Of a stretch of 64,000 bases of DNA, positions 1 to 12,009 are shown in pieces. The notes under the pieces are model-generated. The model had not been told where the DNA came from. It worked only from the letters and a program-made list of their open reading frames with translations, and ran no database searches. The translations under genes and the position numbers were made by a program. Where the stretch lies: contig NC_081410.1 in NCBI RefSeq assembly GCF_030272615.1, forward strand, positions 185,367,619 through 185,431,618. The letters are read 5' to 3'. Origin of the DNA: Cryptomeria japonica (taxonomy: Eukaryota > Streptophyta > Pinopsida > Cupressales > Cupressaceae). Each line of letters opens with the position of its first letter. Positions within the stretch are counted from its first letter, which is position 1.

Positions 1-2190
1 CTTAGGAGTAAATAAAATAACACAATGCAAGCTTGAATTTTGCCTCAGAATTTGGCCTAAATCCTCGGGAAGTCAAGCGAATCCATATGGGATTCCTTCC
101 GAGTATATGTTGGATTATCCCTTAAAATTTCAATTAGTAAATATATCCCCTTTCATTGGGAGTCTAGGAAACTTCGTAATCCATCTACTTTCCTTAACCA
201 AAAATCCTAGACCCCATCCCCGAATACCTGAGTACTAGGGACAACTCCATCCCTAGACTGCCTACATACCCGTTTTGGCACGGGATCAAGGCGTAAAGTA
301 TGTAGTTCTGTTTTCTAATCTATGATTTAGTGTAAACTATTTTGGTGGGTATGTAACCCTTTCTAGGGTCAATATCCCAGACAGTTTCTTTGTGGTTGCT
401 ACCCACAATGGTAGCTCTAAGCAAAGGCTCAAGGTGGCCTATTGCTTGTGGCCTAAAACAACTAGATCATATTTCCTATCATAAGCAACACCCTTGACCC
501 AATTATCATCCACTGAAAAACATTAAGATAAATAAAATCTGACATCATATGCAATGAATCCCTAATGGGGTTTCCTAAGGTTAAACTAAGTAGATGTAAA
601 ATTCATTTAAAAATTATCTTTTTAGATTATCGATCCAAGGGGGATTACTTGCCCCTTATATTTTAACTTCCATAAGACCCTTATTACTCCCCAACGATTT
701 ATAGGGACAATGCCATAAACATCATTGTTGTAGCTTTATTAGGCATTAAGTTCAGTAGTTTAAAACGATAGCATTACCCGTAAGCATGACCCAGAGGCAC
801 CATAAATACCAAACGCTACTAAGGTTTTTGTTTCCAACTCCTCTTGCTTAGTTTTCTATCAAGAAATTCAACTATTATACTCTTGAAAAGATTAAAATAA
901 CATTACTCTAATGTAGTTGAAGTCAAGACCATTATTGCAAGAATTAAATAATTAAAAATTAACCCATGAAATTAATTTTATATATATCAAGAAAGAGAAT
1001 CACTTGAAAGTATCAACCTACTACTGCTAAGTGATCAAAGTTCAAATGAAAGAACTATCATCTAGTTTCTTGACATGCAACATCATTTACGCAACTAGTG
1101 AGATAATAAATATTTAGTATAACTTGGATGATAATAGTAATTAGTAACTTGCATAATAATAATAATAAAGTAACTTGCATGGTAATATTAAATGTAACTT
1201 GCATGAAAATTGAAAATAAAGAAATTGATGTTCAATTTCTAAACATGATTACTTGGAAGAGAAAAGTTCCTTGGACAACTTGAACAATGAATTAACTTAA
1301 TTTGTTGATTATATCCATTTAAATTAATAATTGAAATAAAATGAACCAACTAATTAACTAAATGAAACTATTTAGGTGAGTCTAAACCATGAGTTTATTT
1401 GCAAGTCCTATCTACAATTTATATCCTCTTGATTTGGCAAGGTTGAGATATCCTTAGCACAATTACTTATTCCATCTAAAGTTTGCCCCAATCACTTGGC
1501 AAAGTAAATTCCCAACTTTGTTCCCTTTAATAGTGAAAAGAAAATTATAAATCTTAATCAATAAAATTTTGTTCATAAACTAATCAACTCCATTTGTAAA
1601 ATAGACTTTAATTATAAACCACCCCAGACCAATCAAAATTTTAAATTAATACAAATCAAAAATTTCATATTAGTATAAAAAAAAAGAAAAGATTTCATCT
1701 TAATAAATCTAATATTCCACTAATAAATAAAAAAGCAAAATTTACATTAAAGAATTTTTTTTTGTTTAAAAAAACAACAAATAATAATAATAAAAAAGAA
1801 GAAATAAACTAAAACATATTTATTAATTCTTGCTTTGATAAGGATTAAGGACCAGGGAGGAGTGGGATCCCATGGGCCCCTACCTACATGCAAGCAGTTA
1901 AACACCTAAAACATGATAATTATCTTTTTGAATAAAGTTGAATGGTGTTAATATATTTATTTTTATATGAGTTTTAATAAAACTTGAGAGAGGGGTTTAA
2001 TAAAACACGATGAATAGAAATTCTAAAGTTTAATAAATCTGGAAAGATAATTATTAATTTTCAGAGAGAGAGAAATTTACTGACATGTGTAAAATAGATG
2101 AATAAGAGTTAAAAATTTGCTCTCAATTGCATCCATAGAGAAAAAAATAGATGAAAAGAGATTTTTTTTTAATATCACAGATGCATACAT
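1..2190. other. AT-rich DNA, no gene seen
   Basis: No open frame, RNA gene or recognisable transposon end was found here. The sequence is AT-rich, with poly-A/T runs near 1670-1800 and scattered short ATA/AAT repeats. The first 900 bases are somewhat more balanced and could be part of an old LTR, but neither end nor a target duplication can be seen. Confidence 0.5.
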
Positions 2191-2790
2191 AGATGAACAA
2201 GTTTATGCTCACGGAGAGATAGAATTATTCAGAGAAATAATAAATAAGTAAAAAAAGATTTATACACAGATGAACAAATATATGTTCTCGGAGAGAGATA
2301 ACTTTATTGAGAGAAATAATAAATAAGTATAAAAGATTCATTTACATAGAAATAATTTTATTCACAAAGAAATAATAAATAAGTATAAAAAGATTTATAC
2401 AAAGATGAACAAATATATGTTCACAGAGAGAGATAAATTTATTGAGAGAAATAATAAATAAGTATAAAAGATTCATTTACACAGAAATAATAAAATTTTA
2501 TCCACAGTGAAAGTAAAATTTATTTGCAGGGAAAGAAAAATTTATACACAGATAAACAAATATATGTTCGCAGAGAGATGGATTTATTTCACTGAGATAC
2601 AATAATTAAGTATAAAAAGATTTATACATAGATGAACAAATTTATGTTCATAGATAGATAAATTTATTCACAAAATAATAATAAATAAGTATAGAAAGAT
2701 TTATACATAGATGAACAAATATATGTTCACAAAGAGATGAATTTATTTCACAGAGAAATAATAAATAAGTATAAAAGATTCATTCATAGA
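2191..2790. repeat. Degenerate tandem repeat, unit about 78-80 bp
   Basis: The motif GATGAACAAATATATGTTC (or close variants) starts near 2191, 2269, 2403, 2551, 2631 and 2709. The spacing is therefore about 78, 134, 148, 80 and 78 bp. Each copy is followed by an AGAGAGATAAATTTATT-like stretch and then AATAATAAATAAGTATAAAAGATT. The longer spacings hold an extra sub-block (ATTCATTTACACAGAAATAAT) that also recurs. This reads as a decayed minisatellite with two alternating unit lengths. No protein reading is supported. Confidence 0.7.
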
Positions 2791-2799
2791 GAAATAATA

Positions 2800-4341
2800 A
2801 TATTTTATTCACATGGGAAAGTAAAATTTATTCATAAGGGAAGAAAAATATATTCACAAATGTATTTGTTTTCTCAAAGGATAGTTTTCATAGGGAAGTA
2901 AAACATTTACATAGACATAAAAATTGAAATAGAAGGACTTTCAAGAAGGAACTATTCACATAGATCATCAAACACAAAGGTTTGTATTCAAGGGAGAAAT
3001 TTTGTTTGAAAGAAAAGATTTTACTCATAGATCTTTTTAGATTTAAAATTCAAGAAAAGCAAAAAGTAAAAAAAAATTGATTTTTTTCTTTCTTTTTCTC
3101 TAAAACAAATTAATAAGATCTACATGTACACTATTGAGAGAAACTTTATCAAATGCATTTCTGCTTTATGATTTAAACTACCTAAATAATTGAGAAGTTG
3201 TTTCTTAAAGAAAATTATCATACAAATAAAATAAAATAAAATCTAAGGGAGAGAGAAGATATTTCTTTTGAAATGAAATTAATCGATTGTAAAGAGGGGA
3301 GACCCTGGATTGACGAAGTTTTTGATGTTGAATCCTCTCCAATCTTCTAGCTAGCCTTCTTAGACCCTTCCTTGTAGCTTGGTGATAATTATTCAAGAAT
3401 AACTTAACAATTCTACAGTGAAGTAAGGCTGCAAAAACCTTCTACTATTAACAAACAATTTCAAGAATTCGAGAAACTACTTTTTCACACCAAAACAAAT
3501 GAACCCCCTTTCTCAAAGTTTATCAAACATTATATAGAAAAGGTGCACCATTACCACTATCTAATGAATTAATTGAAATTAGAGATTCTTTTCCCAAATT
3601 GTCCTCATGCAAAATTGATTGATAACATAGTGGAGGGGTTACATGCAAGAATATGGGATGTGAAATTACTTCTAGTAGCTTCTCATTTCTTCCTACGACA
3701 TGTGCTCAATTGGAATTTTGAATAAATATTTAATTTGCCAATAGAATTTATGATTTTCAAGTGTGTGTGTGTGTGTCCATCATTTAATTCCTTTTATAAA
3801 AAAGATAGTTTCAACCTTAATAAATAAAACAATTCTAATTAACAAAAATCACAAAATGATATGAAATATAATAATAAAAATAATAGTAGCAAGTTTTTAT
3901 CAAGATAGAGTAAGAGGGTTATGACAATATGGTTCAACTATCCCAGTTGGAGCTATCCCGGTTAGTCTTGGTGTTTATCTTGGTTTGGGCTTTGATTTTT
4001 ATCTGGTATGATCAAATCCTTGGAATTATATTCAGATGCTTATTCAGGATGATTATATGTTTGCCATATTCTATTGGTACTCTAGTAACTATTGTCTATG
4101 ATCCCGGTTGATATTTCTTGGTATCGGTTAGCTTTATCGGTTAGTGATATTTGATGTTTTGATCAGATGATTTTGGTCCCACTTATGGAATCGATTCCTA
4201 TCATGCTGAAGGTTCTTCTTGATCATTCCCTAAGTGTTTGGTGACTTTGTATTGGCTAGAGTACTATTTTGGTGGTCCTATTTGGATCCAGCTAGAATTT
4301 CTATGTTATTGCACTGAGAGTTTCTACCGGTTGGTGAAATG
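2800..4341. other. AT-rich spacer with a weak minus-strand promoter-like spot
   Basis: No gene is supported. On the minus strand a TATA-like CTATATAAT lies at about 3529-3537. Downstream of it (towards lower coordinates) is a 63-codon frame at 3205-3396 with no recognisable domain. A short GT microsatellite sits near 3762-3776. From about 3930 the plus strand becomes GT-rich with CGGTT words like those in the LTRs of this window, so part of 3930-4341 may belong to the adjacent LTR-like fragment. Confidence 0.3.
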
Positions 4342-5079
4342 TGTTGGATTTTGATCTTAACGGAATTCCTAATGCATATAATTTTTTGGTTATTTGAATT
4401 AGGTACATTCTATGTAATGTAAATCATAATATTGCTCTGGTGATACCATGTGATGTAATTTTTGTAATTATGGGTTTTTGGGTATAGGGTTTAGCTAACC
4501 TTATCATTAAGGTTCATGATCTCTATTTATAGGTAACTAATTCATGTAATTGAGTGAGGTGGTTTTGGGGATCAATGGTTATGTCTGAATTATGAGAGGA
4601 ATGTTTATGTGTGAATAAAGTCATATCTTTCAGCGAAGGGATCAAAAGGATTTGGTATTGCAGGGTAGACATTTGTGCTTAACCAAAACTGTATGAAGCA
4701 TTAGTGGATGCTACTTTCATAGTTCATTTTCTCTAGATTGTAGTCCGATATTTTGTAAGTTAGTGAGACTTCTCTTTTGTAATGAGCAGTGAGCTCTAGG
4801 TTGTTGACCTAATTGCAAGTACAATCCCCATTGTAATTATTTCACATACTACTGTAGAAGTATTATCTGATTGTGGGTAGGGTTTCCCACCGTGGTTTTT
4901 CCCTTTACCAGGTTTTCCACGTCAAAATATTGGTTTCATGTGTACTGAGATTTCATAATTTATCTCTCATTGTGTTGTGCTCCGGTATTAATCTTACAAT
5001 TTGCATTAACTACTATACTTCTAAGAAAACTGATTCACCCCCCCTCTCAGTTTTCTCCTAGTATCAGATCATTCCAACA
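4342..5079 (+). mobile_element. LTR-like fragment or solo LTR, copia-type 3' end
   Basis: The stretch opens with TGTTGGATT and closes with ATTCCAACA, a good short inverted terminal pair. Near its end (about 4880-5050) it has the block found in other LTRs here: CCCACCGTGGTTTTTCCC, then a TTTTCCACGT word, then a C-tract followed by TCTCAG. The five bases on each side (AAATG and TTAAC) do not match, and no primer site or polypurine tract adjoins. It may be a truncated or recombined LTR, or its true left end may lie further upstream in the CGGTT-rich sequence. Confidence 0.5.
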
Positions 5080-5302
5080 TTAACCAGAAAAATCTTTTCT
5101 AAAATGCGACCTCTTTAAATTTGTATATTTTCATCATAATAGCCTTGATTTAAACCACTTGAGACTTAAAGATGTCCTTAAAAACTTATGTTTTGATCCT
5201 TTTCCTTAAATTTCTCAACTCACAGGTCTTCCCCCCCTCTCTCTCTCTCTCCCCAAGTAAGACAGTTGTCTCTTTCTCTCTCTTTCTCCCTCCCCTTATG
5301 AG

Positions 5303-5305
<3 letters not shown>

Positions 5306-5394
<89 letters not shown>
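5306..5394. repeat. (CT)n microsatellite, about 44 units
   Basis: An almost pure CT run of about 89 bp, inside a wider pyrimidine-rich stretch (5228-5500) with further CT and CTTT blocks. It creates long artificial frames on both strands (poly Leu-Ser and poly Glu-Arg), which are not genes. Confidence 0.95.
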
Positions 5395-5396
<2 letters not shown>

Positions 5397-5937
5397 AGTA
5401 AGATTCTCTTTCTCTTTCTCTTTCTTGCTCCCTCCCTGTAAGGCTCTTTGTCTTTCTTTCTTTGTCTTTATCCCTCCCCTTAAGGCTCTCTCTCTCTCTC
5501 ATGTGCATATATTTAATACTCATGTCACACTTGTTTAAATTTATACATGATTGATGAATGTTTAAGTTTGATGCACGCACATGTACATTTACATATTGAC
5601 ATATGTATGATATGTTTTGGCATGTGTACACTCGATGTATTCTTGATTTTTTTTAGAACTTACTAGATCTTATATTAAGAATAAAATTAAATTGTTCATT
5701 TTAATGGACCATACAAATTTAAATATTAGATCTTATAATTATTTTGAATACATGTATCTAGTAATTTTGTCTAAGTCAATGTTCATGTGACATTAAATTA
5801 TCCTTCCAGGGTGTACCAAATCTATATATTATCATCACATTCATCATGGTAGATGATGCAATCCCCCCTTAGGAAATGTTCTCACAAACAAAAAATGAGA
5901 TTGAAAGATTGAGAGCATCCATAAACAATAGTAGTGA
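5395..5937. other. Spacer, nothing recognised
   Basis: Pyrimidine-rich then AT-rich sequence between the CT microsatellite and the deleted LTR element. No gene or repeat boundary was identified. The bases immediately before 5938 (AGTGA, 5933-5937) are a possible target-site copy for that element. Confidence 0.5.
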
Positions 5938-6498
5938 TGTTGGCATTATGTTGTCATTGATGTCAACCGGTATAGAAGTATACAACCAATATGGGAGACT
6001 GTTGACATTACTATCATTGATGTCAACCAGCATTGTGATGTCATTGGAGTCACTGATACACAAGTTAGTGTTTTAATTGTCTAGAAGATATGGACAAGAG
6101 ACCGGTATGATATAACAACCAGTAAATGATGACATATGTGAGTGGGCAAGATGTTGAGTTGTTGATTGTGATGAAGAGGCGTAGTGTTATCTAACTCACA
6201 TCAACATAGGAGGAGAAGGATGTACAGGTCACTGGTACAATGTGTGGATGGAGAACAATAGGACTCCCACTGGATAAGGATGTGGTCACCATATGAAGAA
6301 AATAATGATAGTGAATGTGCCCCAACTTGATCACATGTGCCTATTTGAATATATGCTACACAAATAGGGAAGCCACATGAGTGCATTGCAGGATGCAGAT
6401 GACAAGGATCCACTCCCACTGCTAAGTGGAGCTTATCTCCTATTATGCAAAGTATGTGTCTTAGTCCTGTGAGATAAGATAGAATTAGAAGGAAGGTA
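5938..6498 (+). mobile_element. 5' LTR remnant of the deleted element
   Basis: It starts TGTTGGCATT and aligns with the 3' LTR from 7238 on, including shared words such as GAAGCCACATGAGTG and GGATCCACTCCCACT. Its beginning is locally duplicated: a unit starting at 5938 is repeated from 6000 (TGTTGACATT...GATGTCAACC), giving a ~62-bp tandem that the 3' LTR lacks. Similarity ends near 6498. Confidence 0.65.
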
Positions 6499-7237
6499 AA
6501 ATGGTAGGTAAACTGGTATATGGTAAAGAATGGAGCTTTGGTTTTGGATTTGACTGGCAATGTCGACCTGAAATGCATGACTCAGGGGGAGTTGACATCC
6601 ATATCTTCTGATTGTTATCAGACATTCTTGACACAGGGGGAGTGCATGTGTCTATGGTTGTATCGTTATGTTTGTGTTTTTGGAGATATCTGGTTTTGTG
6701 AGATATTTAAATTCCTATTTAATTGAAATCAATTGGATCACCAAGAATGTTGCTTGCTACGAGGGAAAGTAATCTACACAAGAGAACATGCATTTGGTAT
6801 CGAAAGAGATACAATTGGTTTCGGTGTTATCCTCAACACTTGATACCAGAAATTAGAGGTCAGAAAGGCTTATGAATATCAAGGGGATATGATGCAACTT
6901 GATTGATAGGTATGTTGTTTTCACTGACACATGGGTCTTCAATTGATTTCAGACTTGTATATGCATGTGTTTCCAATTTTCATAAATACTTGGTTCTAAG
7001 CAATTAGTGTCAGTTGGTGGTTGTGCCCTGCATCTCAAGTGTTGTGACTTGATAAGATGTAGTAGATGATGATTAAAGGAGAAGATGCATCTGATAGAGA
7101 AAACTTTGTTAGTACCCGATAGACACAAGGAGGAGAGAAACCCTGACGGATCCTTTTCCATTGTTGTCAAAGGGGGAAAATGAATCTGTAGTATGTTGAA
7201 TACTACATGTGTTGACATCAATGCCAAAGGGGGAGAT
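6499..7237 (+). other. 3' non-coding remainder with polypurine tract
   Basis: This stretch has no open frame. It contains three G-rich purine tracts: CAGGGGGAG near 6583 and 6637, and AAAGGGGGAGA at 7226-7236, one base before the LTR. The last is in the position expected for the plus-strand priming tract. The same layout of several GGGGGAG tracts before the LTR is seen at 57600-57782 in the outer element. Confidence 0.6.
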
Positions 7238-9549
7238 TGTTGGCATTGGGTTGTCATTGATGTCAACCAACATTGTGATGTCATTGGAGTCACTGGTACA
7301 CAAGTTAGTGTTTGACTTGTGTAGAAGATATAGACAAGAGATCAGTATGATATAACAAACAATAAATGATGACATCTGTGAGTGGAAAATATACTGAGTG
7401 TTGATTGTGATGAAGAGGCAGAGTGTTATCTAAATCACATGAACATAGGAGGAGAAGGATGTACAGGTCACTGGTACACTATGTGGATGCAGAACGACAA
7501 GACTCCCACCGGATAAGGATGCAGACACCATATGAAGAAAAGACTGGCAGTGAATGTGCCCCAGCTAGATCACATGTGCTTGTCTGAAGATATGTTGCAT
7601 AAACAAGGAAGCCACATGAGTGTATTGCAGGATGCAAATGACAAGGATCCACTCCCACTTCTAAGTGGAGCTTATCTCCTATTATGTAAAGTATGCATCT
7701 TAGTTCTATGAGATAACACAAAAGTAGAAGGCAGGTGATTGAAGGCTCACATCGGATCTACTAGTGAAACAAAGGATGCCTCAAGTGCATCTAATCAAAG
7801 ATGTGCACCAGATCGGAAAGGGTTGGCATATTGTGCCACCGAGATAGAAAAGGAAGAGTAAAGAAGTGATGAGTTTGTCACCTTGCCAAACCGGCTGAGA
7901 TGATGTCTAGTTTGAGGATGAAGAAGGCAAATATTGAGTAGCTACAGATAGAGAGTGCAACCGACATGTAGATGACTAAAATGGAAATAGTTGAAGGTTG
8001 ATGACATGGTGTCATCAATGTTCCTACCGATAAGTATGAGAACCGCTAAGAGAGAAAAGAGGCTAAGTGATGTGCTCCTACCTGATAAGAATGAGCATGA
8101 TATGGATAGGCATGTTTGGCGATCGGTTAAGGTGTTCCACTAGTAGATCAACAAAGTGCAGACATGATGTTTAACCGGTAAAGTGTGAGATACCAGGAGG
8201 ATTAGAGAATTGGCAAAAAAGAAGGACCGATTGTGTGTTGATTGTCGGTGAGCAAGTCTAGCCGACACAAAGATCTTTGCTGAGGTGGATATCGACAAGG
8301 ATGCCATGTGGAGTTGAAGTGGCAAGCCCGTAGAGGTCGGTGAAGTGTTGTGTCAGTGACATAGCTAGCGGTTGGTCGATATTAAATGTTGACTACGACA
8401 ATCATGAAGTAGTTGCAGAGGGTTTGCAGATCGATGCAAACTGAAGATCTAGGTGATGCCATGATTGATGAAAGACATTTAGCTGTAGATCGGATTTCGC
8501 AAAGGAAACTGTGAGATCACTAAATGTGATTGACAGAAGTAGGCTGAGGAATAGGGTCGTGTTTGCTAAAGATAGAAAACATGTAATGGAAGCCACAATA
8601 TTCATGGTGGTTGATTGATCAGTTGTAGGTGGTTGATCTTTGGAAGGAGATCTGATTGGATTCGATGTGCCTCATGATCAGTGGAAGAAACCCTAAGGCA
8701 CCAAGTTTGAATGTTGCTTTTGGCAAGAAAGTTTGATTATAAATATTGAGGCCAAAGATAGAATTTGTTGTTGCCTCATAGGGAGATGTTGCCAAGTAAT
8801 GCCAAAGGCCAAATAGAGAAGTAGATGAAGAGTGATATCTGTAGAGGATCATAGAGATCGAGCAGAAGGGAGACAACCTATAATAGGTTTTAGCGAAGGT
8901 TTAACTGATACTTTTAAAACAACTAGCAAGTTGCAAGAGAGTATCAGTGAAGCCAACTGGTAATGCTAGAACAGGCTGGAAGACAATAGAGAGTGTTGAA
9001 GTGTAGAGAAAGTGAAAAGGAGATCTGACAGAGCGGAAGTAGAAGAAAGGTAACTGGTAAAATTGATCTGGTAAGGTAGCAGCAAAAGATAGTGATCTAG
9101 CAGAAAGCTGAAGAGAGGCAGAGTGACAAGAAGAGTAGAGAACTGATAAGGAAGAGAAGAGGTGATACCGATATAGATATTATATGCTCGGTTGGTGATC
9201 ACTAAGTTGTAGCTCGGTGCAGGGGTTGGTTCTCCTTGGGTTGGTGTCCTAAATCAGGGGTTGGTGCCCTAAACATTATAATCAGAGATTCATTGTGAGG
9301 CTAGATTGGAGCAGTAGACTCTAGTGACATTTCTCACAGAGGTTTTCCCCATCTTGGGTTTTCCTCATATATGTTGGTGTTATGTGATGTCCTTTTATGT
9401 ATGAGTTCATTTGTGATTAGTCTCCTTTTTAATCGATAAGTCTGAATTCAGTTAGATCTGTTAACCAGTATACTCACATAGGATAGTTAAAGGAAAAAGA
9501 TTGAGAACCACTAATTCAGCCCCCTCTCAGTAGTGCATTGTGTCTAACA
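7238..9549 (+). mobile_element. 3' LTR of the deleted element, about 2.3 kb
   Basis: It begins TGTTGGCATTGGG directly after the polypurine tract and ends GTGTCTAACA. The last 400 bp carry the conserved LTR-end layout of this window: a TTTTCCCC...TTTTCC word pair near 9345-9365 and CAGCCCCCTCTCAGTAG near 9515. At 2,312 bp it is longer than the other copia-like LTRs here, so a further insertion inside it cannot be ruled out. Short minus-strand frames inside it are chance. Confidence 0.6.
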
Positions 9550-9645
9550 AGTAAAACAAGTGTCTATAAAAATACTTGTCAAAAAATTCTTAATAGCCTT
9601 GTATAAATCAAGGATGACATTTAGGTCACTAGTGCCTATTCTATT

Positions 9646-11160
9646 GATTCTATATAGGTTGTTCTTGCTAAGAAGTGGCAAGAGGTTTGTCATGGTTTGT
9701 CCCTTACTGAGGTTCAGATTTTAGTGCCTAAGGAAACTCTAAAAGAGAGTTGTTTCCCATCATACTTGGCGAAATCGTGGTGAAGGGATATCAAGTCACC
9801 ATATGTGAGGATGAGGGCATCGATGTTGTGATACACCCGTGTTTCCTTGATACGCATGGTCATTACCCAAATGACGAACAAATGTTGAGGTTCACCTAAA
9901 AAAAATTTGAACTACATTGATTTGCCACCATATCTAGGTCAGGGTCATGGTAGGCTTGTTGACAAGGACCCTTATCGTTGAGTTGGTCAACAAGTTCTAG
10001 CACATATGGCCATTGTTGGTCAGAGGGCACTGGCTATTGCACCTTTGTTAGGTCTTGAGGCAAATGAGGTTGTTCGTAGTACCTAGCTCTGGGAGGCCAT
10101 ACATAGAGTTGGTGACATTACAGCTGCAACCACTTCAATATCCAATGATCGAGTCAACCAATATTTGATGAATCGTTGAAGCTCTAGATCCTCATATAGT
10201 GCATCACACCCTAGTAGTAGCTTAGACGATCCTTATGTTGCAGTGAGCATCCCTTCGCCCACTAATCAAGAGGGTCTGACAGGAGACATGGCACATGTTA
10301 CTCTGATGAGTTTAGTTGAGGATCTTTTGGATGCATATGCATTTATTGCATTTGAGCATCATATCCCAATAGCAGATGTTAGAGGTCACATGGGATCCAT
10401 CTTTCACGAGCTACATCCAGGGTCTCATGATTATTCTTATCATCTAGGTGGCCCCAACATTAGCGCACATCAGGATCCACCTATAGACCATTTTGTTGTT
10501 GGCACAGAGGGAGACGCATAGGGTACAGATCATTCAAGGAGCGCAATGCATCATACATCTGATATTGTCTTGGAGGATGTCAACTTCAGCATAATGATGA
10601 CAGGTTATATGGATTTGTTGACACATTTAGAGTCGTCGTCGATGCCATCCCAGTTGCACAGTCCCTTACATTCATCATTACTAGGAAATGTAATGGTCAA
10701 TCATGATGAAGATATACATTTGAGTCTAGATGAGACCGAGAAACATCTTGATATTTTAGTGGACACAATCATGGATAGAGAGACCGAGTACTATCAGATG
10801 CCACCTTCTACCTAGGTAAATTTTATTTAAAACATCATGCTCATTAACTGCAAATTTCCAATTTATAATTTAAATAAGTTTTAACTAAATTCAAATTTGA
10901 TTTCATGTAAATATATACAAATTTTGTAGATGGAGATGCCTCTTGTTACTCCTGCCTCAAGGTTTGATCATGTATGTTGATGAGACTCACTTGATGATGT
11001 GACCACCAATGGACATGTGAGTTTTTAATTTTTACATACTTACATGTGTATATACTTAAATTGCTTTATTTGCAGGGATCGGTTCATCCTTTGGAGAAGG
11101 ATAGTCATTTAGAGGATCACTCCACTAGGAGCCATCATGTTGACTAGGGTGCCAGGCCAT
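9646..11160 (+). pseudogene. Decayed intron-containing gene, family not recognised
   Basis: A plus-strand frame can be followed in pieces from about 9646 with several stops. The clearest pieces are 10243-10521 and 10546-10815. Then come two GT...AG introns: 10816-10929 (GTAAAT to TTGTAG) and about 11020-11076 (GTGAGT to TTGCAG). Reading across them continues a Ser/His/Asp-rich tail that ends around 11150. The readable protein includes a segment like AKKWQEVCHGLSLTEVQ and a later VLAHMAIVGQRALAIAPLLG. I do not recognise a domain. It could be the C-terminal part of a DNA-transposon protein or of a host gene copy. The splice-like layout argues against an LTR-element polyprotein. Confidence 0.4.
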
Positions 11161-11665
11161 CTAGCTAGACATTTGATGATCTAGAGTTTATACACATTGT
11201 TGACATTTTGTTTGATACATGATATATATTTTTGTACATTTGATGATAGATATAGACTTTATATGTATATTTGACACATGGTGCTATTTGATGTTACGTA
11301 CATTTGACATGTGTGTTTGATGATCTAAATATATAAATTAAATGATTATCTGCACTTTATATGTTTGGAACATGTGTTGTTCCTGAGTGTTATATTCATA
11401 TACATTTGATGATCTGATTTATATAAATTTGAAGGATGATCTAATTTGTATGTTTTACATGATCTAGAGTTTATATACATTTGACATGTTTGATGATCTA
11501 GATATATGCATTAAATGATGACCTACTTTATATGTTCGACACATACATTTTTTCAGGTACATTATATACGTGCCTGTACATTTGATGATCTAATCTATAA
11601 ATGTTTGACATGTTTTGATGATCTATATACATTTAAGATGATATAATTTGTATGTTTGATGTTAA
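11161..11665. repeat. Degenerate minisatellite built on ACATTTGATGATCTA
   Basis: The word CATTTGATGATCTA or a close variant recurs near 11171, 11238, 11315, 11403, 11486, 11580 and 11620, often with TTTATATG, TTGACATG or GTACATTTGA between copies. Spacing is irregular (roughly 40-95 bp). The array follows the end of the decayed plus-strand gene and is AT-rich throughout. Confidence 0.6.
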
Positions 11666-12009
11666 AACTACATACAAATTGAAAGATGATCAATCGAATA
11701 TGTAATATATACATATATACATGTGTATATGTACATGCATGCATTTAAAAACTTAAATCTTCTAACCACGTGACCTCTATACATGTGTATATATTTACAT
11801 AGATTATATAATGTTATATGTTCTAGATTAAATGATGAAATTAAATTCCATAAAACTTTAGTTTTAACAATATGAGTAAATAAAATCTGATTCAATCTAC
11901 AACATATTAAATTAAACTACATGCAATAAAAATAAATCATGTCCCCTTAAGCCATATCATAATTAAACATCCCCTTAAGCCATTTAAAAATCATGGACTC
12001 TAGGTAATG
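11666..12009. other. AT-rich spacer with CCCCTTAAGCCAT words
   Basis: No gene. It holds (TA)n/(CATG)n patches and two copies of the word CCCCTTAAGCCAT (about 11943 and 11971). The same word family continues beyond the solo LTR at 14180-14540, so this and the later stretch were probably one region before the LTR inserted. The target duplication copy TAATG is at 12005-12009. Confidence 0.5.

Larger units (their letters stand above)
5938..9549 (+). mobile_element. Internally deleted LTR retroelement (copia-like ends)
   Basis: Two long direct repeats share their first ~500-560 bp: 5938-6498 and 7238-7735. Only the right copy continues, to the LTR-type end TCTAACA at 9549. Between them is a short non-coding 3' region ending in a polypurine tract. 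The layout fits an element whose 5' LTR was cut short and fused to its 3' untranslated region by a deletion that removed the primer site, gag and pol. The flanks AGTGA (5933-5937) and AGTAA (9550-9554) differ at one base and may be a decayed target duplication. No protein domain remains. Confidence 0.65.

Noticed and set aside
3929-4111. 60-codon hydrophobic frame resembling a membrane peptide.
   Set aside because: Short, T-rich sequence gives hydrophobic codons by composition; it lies in LTR-like GT-rich sequence.
4342-5079. Calling this a solo LTR with a target duplication.
   Set aside because: The flanking five bases do not match in the tested alignment, so only an LTR-like fragment is claimed.
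5172-5631. Open frames on both strands across the CT run (poly Leu-Ser, poly Arg-Glu).
   Set aside because: They exist only because a CT/GA dinucleotide repeat has no stop codons in these frames; no flanking coding signal.
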